DNA of 7,139 nt from Candidatus Muproteobacteria bacterium (GTDB lineage: Bacteria; Pseudomonadota; Gammaproteobacteria; Acidiferrobacterales; Sulfurifustaceae): positions 1 through 7,139 of the forward strand of contig JAHFQD010000095.1 of NCBI GenBank assembly GCA_023266455.1, given 5' to 3'. The position numbers were made by a program, and so were the translations under genes. Positions 1 through 5,775 of this stretch are shown one piece after another (the stretch's first letter is position 1; each line of letters begins with the position of its first letter). The notes beneath the pieces were generated by a model that made no database searches, was not told the origin of the DNA, and saw only the letters and a program-made list of their open reading frames with translations.

Positions 1-622
1 AATGGCCTTCTGGCACCACGCCTTCTTTCTTCATCAGCCAGCGATGCTCGAAAACCAGTACTGGATTGTTGTCCGCGATTGCGGCCAGTAACAACCCTTT
101 CGCGTCGAACGGCGTAGTCGGCATCACGATTTTCAATCCTGGCACGCCCATCAGCATGCCGTGAATCGCCTGCGAGTGCTGCGCGCCTGAACCCCAGCCA
201 CGGCCAATAGCGGCCCATACGACCAAAGGCACCTTGGTCTGACCGTTGTCCATGTAGTGATACTTCGACGCGTGCGAGACGAGTTGATTGAACGCGAGCA
301 AAATAAAATCCGGGCGGTTGTGCATATACACCGGGCGCATGCCTTCCATCGCCGCGCCGGTGCAAACGCCCATCATGCCTTCTTCGGACAACGGCGTGTC
401 GAACACGCGGCTGGCGCCGAATTTTTGCTGCAAGCCTTTCGTACAACCGAACATAGCGCTGGGATCATCGACGCCCTGCCCTAACACAAACACGCTGCGA
501 TCGCGGCCGAGCGCGATATCCAGCGCTTCGTTCACCGCTTTCGGATACGGCAATACGCGACCGCTTTCCGGCGCTGGCGCGTCGTACACCAGCGAATTAA
601 CTAAGCTCTCGTCCCAAGGCAT
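1..622 (-). CDS. Thiamine-diphosphate-dependent dehydrogenase/acyloin-type E1 component, beta subunit (partial, C-terminus off the window)
   Basis: The first 207 codons are present; the gene runs off the left edge. Seen directly: PLSEEG at residues 77-82, with E80 at the place of the cofactor-activating glutamate of E1-beta proteins; GAAMEGMRPV at 89-98; DFILLAFNQ at 105-113; GAQHSQ at 146-151; the PGLKIVMPTTPFDAKGLL block at 161-178; and DNNPVLVFEHRWL at 184-196. These are hallmarks of the pyruvate/2-oxoisovalerate dehydrogenase E1-beta (transketolase-like) family. The EHRWL and GRGW variants resemble E1-beta paralogues in sugar loci rather than housekeeping ones (recalled, not searched). 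With the alpha subunit just upstream (20-bp gap) it should form an alpha2beta2 cytoplasmic enzyme that decarboxylates a 2-oxoacid and passes on the acyl carbanion. The ATG at 622 is the only sensible start, since no ATG, GTG or TTG lies in frame upstream before the alpha stop. Its Shine-Dalgarno is weak. Substrate and acceptor are unknown. Confidence 0.93.
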   Translation of the reverse strand, partial: MPWDESLVNSLVYDAPAPESGRVLPYPKAVNEALDIALGRDRSVFVLGQGVDDPSAMFGCTKGLQQKFGASRVFDTPLSEEGMMGVCTGAAMEGMRPVYMHNRPDFILLAFNQLVSHASKYHYMDNGQTKVPLVVWAAIGRGWGSGAQHSQAIHGMLMGVPGLKIVMPTTPFDAKGLLLAAIADNNPVLVFEHRWLMKKEGVVPEGH

Positions 623-642
623 GCGATTTGAATTCTTGTGCG

Positions 643-1671
643 TTAGTCGGCGTACACGTGTGTGTACAAGTCTTTTTCTTGCGGATTCGGACTGGCAAGC
701 GCGAACTCGAACGCCTGCTCGATCTCGTCGCGAATATCGGCTTCCATCTCTTCGCGCATCGCGGCCGCGAGCATGCCGCGGTCCTGTAAAAATTGCGCGA
801 AGTTTTCCACCGGGCAAAGTTTTTCCCATGCTTCGCGTTCTTGTATTTCGCGATAGCCGGTCTTGCTGTCGTCGCCGGCGCCGCCGTGGGCGCGAAAACG
901 ATACACCCGCGCTTCGATAAACGTCGGGCCGCCGCCGCTGCGCGCACACTCGACCGCCACTTTCATCGCTTCGTAAACCGCGAGCACGTCGGTGCCGTCG
1001 ACTTGCACCGCGGGCAATGCGTGCCCTTGCGCCCATTTGTAAATTTCGCGTTCGGGCGGTTGGCGCGTCGCCAACGGCGACTGCACGGAGTAAAAATTGT
1101 TTTCGCAGAAATACACGATGGGGAGTTTCTTCAGCGCGGCGAAATTGAGACTTTCCGATGTCACGCCCTCTTCGGTCGTGGCGTCGCCGAGAAAAATCAC
1201 GCACACGCGATTCAGTTCCTGCATCTGACTCGCCAGCGCCGCACCGGTCGCGATTGGCACCGCGCCGCCGACGATCGCCGAGGTACCGGCCATGCCGACG
1301 GACTTGTCGATGAGGTGCATCGATCCGCCGCGTGAACCGGCGCAACCGTTAAGACGGCAATGCATTTCGCTCAGCATCGCTTTGAGATCGCCGCCTTTGG
1401 AAAGATACGCGCCATGCGTACGATGACCAGCGAACACCAGATCGTCACGCTCAAGCGCGGCGCAGCAACCAATGCCGGTGGCTTCTTGGCCGATCACCAG
1501 ATGGATCGGCGTTTTCATGTGATCTTGCTGATAACGACGCTCGATTTCTTCTTCGATGCGTCGTATGCGCAACATGGAACGGAACAAGCCGGAGAGAAAA
1601 GCGCGATCGTGATTGCCCAGATAGCGCGCGAATCTTCCGTCGGCGTCACCTTTATAGAGGTATCTATTCAT
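643..1671 (-). CDS. Thiamine-diphosphate-dependent dehydrogenase/acyloin-type E1 component, alpha subunit
   Basis: 342 residues, close to the usual E1-alpha length. Seen: the RRIEEEIERRY helix at 37-47; HLVIGQEA at 57-64; GHRTHGAYLSKG at 82-93; SRGGSMHL at 113-120; and the thiamine-diphosphate/Mg motif GDATTEEG (162-169) closed by ENN (190-192), with the usual LNFAALKKLP between. The late loop reads FRAHGGAGDD (259-268), with H262 at the position of the conserved loop histidine. The third motif position is Ala rather than the usual Gly (GDA, not GDG), a variant I associate with E1-alpha paralogues in surface-sugar loci. The product would pair with the beta subunit downstream. No lipoyl E2 or flavoprotein E3 is visible, so the pair may catalyse acyl or ketol transfer instead of feeding an oxidative complex (inference). 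The ATG at 1671 is the only start between the upstream in-frame TAA and the conserved core; AGG abuts it directly, too close for a normal ribosome site. Substrate unknown. Confidence 0.94.
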   Translation of the reverse strand: MNRYLYKGDADGRFARYLGNHDRAFLSGLFRSMLRIRRIEEEIERRYQQDHMKTPIHLVIGQEATGIGCCAALERDDLVFAGHRTHGAYLSKGGDLKAMLSEMHCRLNGCAGSRGGSMHLIDKSVGMAGTSAIVGGAVPIATGAALASQMQELNRVCVIFLGDATTEEGVTSESLNFAALKKLPIVYFCENNFYSVQSPLATRQPPEREIYKWAQGHALPAVQVDGTDVLAVYEAMKVAVECARSGGGPTFIEARVYRFRAHGGAGDDSKTGYREIQEREAWEKLCPVENFAQFLQDRGMLAAAMREEMEADIRDEIEQAFEFALASPNPQEKDLYTHVYAD

Positions 1672-1678
1672 CCTGAAG

Positions 1679-1805
1679 TCAGTCGCTCTGCCACATCTGT
1701 TGTGTCGTTACTCGCGCGCCGCGAGCCCAACGGTTCGCGGAGCATAAAGGATAGTAGTCGATGATCGCAATACAAAAACGCGGAAAAACAGCGCTAAATC
1801 GTCGA
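1679..1805 (-). promoter_or_regulatory. 134-bp leader of the E1 gene pair: weak promoter candidate and two alternative hairpins
   Basis: This is the longest gene-free gap. A weak sigma70-like element can be read on the minus strand: TTGCGA (1765-1770) and TATGCT (1741-1746) separated by 18 bp, each matching 4 of 6 consensus bases. Downstream lie two perfect 6-bp stems that cannot form together. One is 1711-1716 with 1720-1725; the other is 1719-1724 with 1735-1740, extended by two more pairs after a mismatch. Neither is followed by a T-run, so neither is a classical terminator. A five-codon frame (MWQSD, 1679-1696) ends 7 bp before the E1-alpha start and could be a leader peptide, but such tiny frames arise easily by chance. 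Regulation is only suggested. Confidence 0.25.
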
Positions 1806-2831
1806 TTAGTATTTATACTCGATGCCAACGCGGGTGCACCCTGAACAAATCGGAATGGTCTTGCGCCCCTTCTCGCGATGGGTTTCGCGCATCCATCTCG
1901 CCTTGGCCCCGTTCCACGTGGCCAATACGTCGGTCTTCCTGGCTTCAAAACGTTCATAACCCTGCACATTGCTCCAGGTGACGTAATCGCAGCAAGGCAG
2001 CATGTCGCCGTTCCAATTCACCGTCAGCGCCTTCCACAACCAATCGCACGGAATCTTCGATGCCGCAAAATTGATCGGTTGTGGTTCCTCGATCTCTTCC
2101 ATGCCCTTGGGGTTTCCAGGACGAACGCTGAACAAGAACCCATGTCGCTCGGCAAATCGACTGAACTCATCGATTTGATGCACGTTGTGTTTATAGCGAA
2201 TGTAATCGACCAAAACGATCAAACGCGCTTTTTTCTCGTCTATCTTGCGCGCCAGCAAACTCAGATTGCGTTTGATCTCTTCCACGCTGCCCAACCGATG
2301 CTGAATTTGATGCACATCATCGGTGAAACCGGAAACGTGAACCTTAATAAGATCCAAATCGTTGTCGAGAATCTTGTCGATGTTGGTTTCGTTCAACAGA
2401 ATGCCGTTCGAGGAGATAATCGTAGCGACGTTATTTTCTTTCGCGACGTGTAACACGTCTTCCAAATATTGATAAATCAGCGGCTCGCCGTTCACGTACG
2501 GTATCGCCATCAATAATGTATCTTTCGTCTGACGAACGATGTCGGCGAAGATGTTTGGCTTCATGACGCCTTTCGGAACGAAACCCTCAGCGCTGTCTGG
2601 ATTCAAATCGTAAATCTTGCCGTTGGACGTGCGGCAGAAGACGCAACTCTCATTGCAATTATTGGAAAGTTCAAAATTGATTAGAAACGGTGTGCGCGCT
2701 GCGCGATTCGTTTTGAGCCAGTAAGCGATATAACAATGCGCGGTATTGATAAGCTTGCGGACCGACAACTTGCCCTTGATGAGCAACAGCCACATCAAAC
2801 GCACCTTGAGGAAGGAGTATTTGGTCAGCAT
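1806..2831 (-). CDS. Radical SAM protein with SPASM/twitch-like C-terminal cysteine cluster
   Basis: 341 residues. The radical SAM signature CNESCVFC gives C59, C63 and C66, the CxxxCxxC ligands of the SAM-binding [4Fe-4S] cluster. NGEPL at 114-118 corresponds to the GGEP SAM-binding motif. The C-terminal region carries C262, a C280-C281 pair in a WNGDMLPCCD context, and C329/C332 (CSGC) near the end. This is the layout of a SPASM-like auxiliary cluster, but with few cysteines, so one extra cluster is more likely than two. The residues before the core are basic and hydrophobic (MWLLLIKGK), perhaps membrane-proximal. The gene starts 12 bp after the GtrB-like gene. Start choice is uncertain: the ATG at 2831 has no clear ribosome site, whereas the in-frame ATG at 2795 (Met13) has a good one and would give 329 residues. 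The reaction is unknown. Dehydrogenation, epimerisation or C-C chemistry on a sugar or lipid-linked intermediate fits the setting, but this is inference. Confidence 0.92.
   Translation of the reverse strand: MLTKYSFLKVRLMWLLLIKGKLSVRKLINTAHCYIAYWLKTNRAARTPFLINFELSNNCNESCVFCRTSNGKIYDLNPDSAEGFVPKGVMKPNIFADIVRQTKDTLLMAIPYVNGEPLIYQYLEDVLHVAKENNVATIISSNGILLNETNIDKILDNDLDLIKVHVSGFTDDVHQIQHRLGSVEEIKRNLSLLARKIDEKKARLIVLVDYIRYKHNVHQIDEFSRFAERHGFLFSVRPGNPKGMEEIEEPQPINFAASKIPCDWLWKALTVNWNGDMLPCCDYVTWSNVQGYERFEARKTDVLATWNGAKARWMRETHREKGRKTIPICSGCTRVGIEYKY
2802..2807 (-). promoter_or_regulatory. Ribosome binding site supporting an internal start (Met13) of the radical SAM gene
   Basis: The minus strand reads AAGGTG, followed by 6 nt and an ATG at 2793-2795 in frame with the radical SAM gene. 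No comparable purine-rich site precedes the outer ATG at 2831, so this inner codon may be the true start. Confidence 0.4.
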
Positions 2832-2843
2832 CGCGGAATGGGT

Positions 2844-3875
2844 TTACGCACTCTTGGCTTTCCTTGCCTCATCGAATCCGATTTTGTCGTCTACGATATA
2901 ACGCGGGCGACCGCGTAATTGCTCGTAAATGCGACCCAAGTATACACCGACGATTCCGATGGTAAACAAAATCACACCGCTTAAGAAAAGAATCGCCGCC
3001 ATGATGGCGGTCCAGCCCGGCATATTCACGCCCATGATTTTGGTCACGACGACGTGACCAAGAATGATGAACGACGTCAGCGCCACCAAAAAACCGAGGA
3101 TCAAAGCGAAATACAACGGAGAGGCGGAAAACGACGTGATGCCACGGATGAATTCCTTATACGGATTAACGCTACGAAACAAACCGAATTTTGACTGACC
3201 GGAAAAACGCGCATCGCGTTCATATCGCAGCATCGCCTGCTGAAAACCAATCCATACCGACAATCCACGCAGATACGGATCGTGCTCGTTCAACTTCACG
3301 ATCTCCGCCACCGCTCTGCGAGACAATAATTTGAAATCGCCGGCGTTCTCGTAGAAATCGATGTCGGAAAAAGCATTGATCATTTTGTAGGCGAGTTTAG
3401 TGAACCACATCTTCATCATACTCTCGCCGTGCCGTTTAGTGCGTACAGTGTGTACTACTTCGGCGCCCTCCTCCCATCGGCGAATTAATTCACGAATAAG
3501 TTCGGGCGGATCTTGTAGATCGGCATCCATGTAAATCACCGCATCGCCCTTGGCTTCCGCCATACCGGCGATAACGCACGGCGTCACGCCGAAACGGCGC
3601 GACATGTTAAGAATCTTTATGTTCTCGTTGGTCTCCCGCAGCATCGTCAATATTTCCAGAGAAGCGTCGGTCGAGGCGTCGTTGACGAAAATTAACTCGT
3701 AGCGCACCAACGGTTCTAGAATCGCGACGGTTCGACGCACAAGTTCCGGGATAACCTCGGCCTCGTTGCGAAACGAAAAAACTACGGAAATAAGCGCCGT
3801 CGCCGTTTTGGCGACTGATTTGGTCGGCAGCTTATCGGGAACCGCGACCGCTATGTCGGAGATGGTGTCTTCCAT
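2844..3875 (-). CDS. GtrB/ArnC/DPM1-like polyprenyl-phosphate glycosyltransferase (GT2), membrane-anchored
   Basis: 343 residues. The GT-A domain shows ISVVFSFRNE (29-38), FVNDASTD (63-70), and the nucleotide-sugar/metal motif DADLQDPPE (117-125). GDFKLLSR (179-186), RGLSVWIG (203-210) and RGITSFSASPL (244-254) follow and match bactoprenol glucosyltransferases of the GtrB/YfdH type. Two C-terminal membrane helices (about 253-275 and 287-313) precede the family's closing YLGRIYEQLRGRPRYIV stretch. The known family reaction is transfer of a sugar from UDP or GDP to undecaprenyl or dolichyl phosphate on the cytoplasmic face. The sugar here cannot be told from sequence. About 28 extra residues precede the usual start of the domain. 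The ATG at 3875 has the best ribosome site in the window. It follows the two membrane genes by 36 bp, which suggests the lipid-linked sugar is used by them. Confidence 0.95.
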   Translation of the reverse strand: MEDTISDIAVAVPDKLPTKSVAKTATALISVVFSFRNEAEVIPELVRRTVAILEPLVRYELIFVNDASTDASLEILTMLRETNENIKILNMSRRFGVTPCVIAGMAEAKGDAVIYMDADLQDPPELIRELIRRWEEGAEVVHTVRTKRHGESMMKMWFTKLAYKMINAFSDIDFYENAGDFKLLSRRAVAEIVKLNEHDPYLRGLSVWIGFQQAMLRYERDARFSGQSKFGLFRSVNPYKEFIRGITSFSASPLYFALILGFLVALTSFIILGHVVVTKIMGVNMPGWTAIMAAILFLSGVILFTIGIVGVYLGRIYEQLRGRPRYIVDDKIGFDEARKAKSA

Positions 3876-3880
3876 TGATT

Positions 3881-3888
3881 CTCTCCCT
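3881..3888 (-). promoter_or_regulatory. Strong ribosome binding site of the GtrB-like gene
   Basis: The minus strand reads AGGGAGAG, 5 nt before the ATG at 3875. It fixes the start of the glycosyltransferase despite its N-terminal extension. Confidence 0.75.
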
Positions 3889-3911
3889 GGTTAGACAACG
3901 CCGTTAATTTT

Positions 3912-4655
3912 TCAACGCACTTGTAAAACCAAATATCCGGGACTGTCTCCAGTGAATTTAGAAATGCGGAGTAGGACGTCGTAGAAAAAATCCCACATCC
4001 GCCCCGCCGGCGCCGCGTAAACCGTTTCGTAAGTCTTTCCGGATTCAACAAGAATCTCTTGCACGATTTTCAAATCCGATTCCGGTACCAGAACGAAATA
4101 CTTATCGGCGTCGCTGCCTTCTTCGTACGCTCGCAGAGATTCCGGAAAAAATTTCGTCTGCCAGCTGCGAAAAGTCAGCGCGGCGTCGACACATTGTTGG
4201 CGCGAATACTGCGGCCCCGGTACGAATGTCACCTTATCGGCACCGTAATAACGCAACGTTTCGGACATCGAGAAATCATGCCTGAGCGACGTATCGCAGT
4301 TCTGGGTACGCGTCGCGCTCCACACATAGAACCTCTCTCCTTCTTTTTGTTGGCTCGCCAAGTAGCGCACCGTGCCGTCGAAACGATGGGCCGCAAGTTT
4401 GTGCCACAGGTGAGAGGCGATCCCCGGAAGCAGCAAGTAACTCGTCAGCAACGCCGCCACCGTCGCCGCCAAAATCTTTTCCGGTTTCACGAATTCGATC
4501 CGCGTCGACAACATGTACAACCCGATCATCGCGAACATTAACAACGCGAGACGCCGTGGAATAGGTAATAGGATTAGCGCGGCTACCGTCAGCACGATCG
4601 CGGCGATAAGCGCCTTTCTTTGGAAACTGGTTATGCTTTTCTTACTCGCCGTCAT
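3912..4655 (-). CDS. Membrane protein with periplasmic C-terminal domain; probable C-terminal half of a split GT-C glycosyltransferase
   Basis: 247 residues. Three hydrophobic helices (about 13-31, 34-50 and 60-78) are followed by a soluble domain of about 165 residues, rich in aromatic and charged residues. The soluble part has exactly two cysteines, C120 and C155, which could form a disulfide if it faces the periplasm. I recognise no catalytic motif. Its ATG overlaps the stop of the preceding membrane gene as ATGA (4652-4655), with no good ribosome site, so translation is probably coupled. The layout, a few helices and then a globular tail, is that of the C-terminal end of GT39/ArnT-like GT-C enzymes, and its partner looks like the matching N-terminal part. 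The sum, 582 residues, is a normal length for that family. The alternative is an independent membrane protein of unknown function. Expression is well supported; the function is inference. Confidence 0.8.
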   Translation of the reverse strand: MTASKKSITSFQRKALIAAIVLTVAALILLPIPRRLALLMFAMIGLYMLSTRIEFVKPEKILAATVAALLTSYLLLPGIASHLWHKLAAHRFDGTVRYLASQQKEGERFYVWSATRTQNCDTSLRHDFSMSETLRYYGADKVTFVPGPQYSRQQCVDAALTFRSWQTKFFPESLRAYEEGSDADKYFVLVPESDLKIVQEILVESGKTYETVYAAPAGRMWDFFYDVLLRISKFTGDSPGYLVLQVR

Positions 4656-5659
4656 GAAGCCAGCGCCCCGCGCGTGCGTAATAGAAAATGCACAACCATC
4701 GGGCCAGCGAAAGCGGCTAAAAAATAAGTCGGCGCGAGATGATAATCGCTGTGTTTACCGAATAAGACCAAAAGCACGGCATAAACGGCCGCTGTCAGAC
4801 AAAGGCCGGCGCACACTTGCTCTCCGAATCGATATCCCCTCTTCTTCCATAATCCTATCGCCGGCAGCACTATACCGGCCGGAACGACGAACATAAAAAC
4901 TACGGCATCGGTCGCCCAAGTCAGTTGGAGATAACGGATGTCCCATACGAGCGGATCGTTCGGACCGCCCGCGAACCATCCGGAAAAAACGTACCACATC
5001 ATTGAGATGCCGATTAGCGTCGCGTGGGCGATGAACCGATGGCGGATTCGCTGTGCAGCAACGACATCCGAAAACACCATACTCATAGCGAACACGCACA
5101 ACATGAACGCCGCCGATACCTTGGTAACGCAAGCGAGCATAGTGAAGAGGACCAGCCACAGAAGATTTATCGGAGTCGGTCTCGCCGTGTAACGAAGATA
5201 AAACAAAATCGCTGCGCCTAGAAATACGATCAGCAATGTTTCCGCGAGCACTGGATGATAAAACGAAAATACGAACGCCTTGGAGAACACAAGGATCAGA
5301 ATAGAATAAAAAGCGTACTTATTATCGAACCCGACTTCCTTAAAAATAAAAGTCATAATCAGGCATACGATAAAAACCAATAGCGCTTGTATTAAGTACA
5401 CCGAAAACACCGAGGGCGTCTGAGTGAAAAGGAGAGCCAAGTTCTGCGGCATGCCGATCAACAATTGCAGCCGGCCCTCATTCACGATCGGATCGTAGAA
5501 ATCCCAGGTGACATCCGAATACATGAAGAAAAGCTTGCCGCTCAACAGCGTGCGGTACATGTAGATTTCGGTGCTGGGAAATGTGAAACCGGAATAAATA
5601 ACGAACAGAGAAGCGACGAAAAAAAATACGGCAAGACGTAGGGTTAACGAGTACTGCAT
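4652..5659 (-). CDS. Polytopic membrane protein, probable N-terminal catalytic half of a GT-C (GT39/ArnT-like) glycosyltransferase
   Basis: 335 residues with about ten hydrophobic helices: roughly 7-25, 82-106, 116-134, 137-156, 163-183, 185-200, 210-229, 250-270, 281-300 and 308-327. After helix 1 a long loop begins STEIYMYRTLLSGK (29-42). This resembles the first periplasmic loop of GT-C enzymes, where an acidic residue (here perhaps E31) is catalytic. Near the end, GKHSDYHLAPTYFLAA (301-316) resembles the late-helix 'RYLLP' region of GT39 proteins. The protein then stops, without the usual last helices and globular tail, which the overlapping next gene appears to supply. GT-C enzymes use polyprenyl-phosphate sugars on the periplasmic face, and the GtrB-like gene two positions downstream would make such a donor. 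An in-frame TAG lies two codons before the ATG, which fixes the upstream limit of the reading frame. No strong ribosome site is seen. An O-antigen polymerase-like role is a less likely alternative. Confidence 0.85.
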   Translation of the reverse strand: MQYSLTLRLAVFFFVASLFVIYSGFTFPSTEIYMYRTLLSGKLFFMYSDVTWDFYDPIVNEGRLQLLIGMPQNLALLFTQTPSVFSVYLIQALLVFIVCLIMTFIFKEVGFDNKYAFYSILILVFSKAFVFSFYHPVLAETLLIVFLGAAILFYLRYTARPTPINLLWLVLFTMLACVTKVSAAFMLCVFAMSMVFSDVVAAQRIRHRFIAHATLIGISMMWYVFSGWFAGGPNDPLVWDIRYLQLTWATDAVVFMFVVPAGIVLPAIGLWKKRGYRFGEQVCAGLCLTAAVYAVLLVLFGKHSDYHLAPTYFLAAFAGPMVVHFLLRTRGALAS

Positions 5660-5707
5660 TTGCTAAGTCCATTTAGCACGAGATTCATCTCCGCCGTTCT
5701 GTCAGCT

Positions 5708-5722
5708 GTTACCTTAAGTAAC
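5708..5722. repeat. Small inverted repeat (GTTAC-N5-GTAAC), possible operator
   Basis: Two perfect 5-bp arms, 5708-5712 and 5718-5722, flank CTTAA. The site spans the expected transcription start of the promoter candidate at 5727-5756, a typical place for a repressor to bind. The arms are short and chance is a real alternative. Confidence 0.3.
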
Positions 5723-5726
5723 GCGG

Positions 5727-5756
5727 ATTCTACCTATTCTCGACGTCGTCTGTCAG
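5727..5756 (-). promoter_or_regulatory. Sigma70-like promoter candidate before the membrane gene pair
   Basis: On the minus strand a -35 element CTGACA (5751-5756) and a -10 element TAGAAT (5727-5732) are separated by 18 bp; each matches 5 of 6 consensus bases. Transcription would begin near 5720, about 60 bp before the ATG at 5659. This lies in the only sizeable gap (5660-5775) between the GT2 gene and the downstream block, so it could drive the lower half of the operon separately. An 8-bp copy of the -35 surroundings (TCTGTCAG on the plus strand) recurs at 5698-5705. No terminator is visible in the gap. Confidence 0.5.
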
Positions 5757-5775
5757 GTACACAATCTAAACGACT

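Noticed and set aside
793..1335. A 180-codon open frame on the plus strand, and a 134-codon one at 1360-1764
   Set aside because: Both are antisense shadows of the E1-alpha gene, and their composition is typical of complementary frames.
1797..1807. Palindrome AATCG-T-CGATT at the end of the radical SAM gene, followed on the minus strand by T-rich sequence
   Set aside because: The 1-nt spacer cannot form a hairpin loop without opening the stem, and the T-rich stretch is interrupted. Not a convincing terminator.
1679..1969. A 96-codon minus-strand frame across the 134-bp gap
   Set aside because: Most of it overlaps the radical SAM gene in another frame, with Arg/Pro-rich translation. Only its last five codons were mentioned, as a weak leader-peptide possibility.
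1878..2453. A 191-codon open frame on the plus strand
   Set aside because: Antisense to the radical SAM gene, with no recognisable domain.
3876..3911. Possible hairpin in the gap before the GtrB-like gene
   Set aside because: Only four continuous pairs (CGTT/AACG) around an A/T-rich loop; too weak to call.
4059..4541. A 160-codon open frame on the plus strand
   Set aside because: Antisense to the 247-aa membrane protein; Arg/Gln/His-rich with no domain features.
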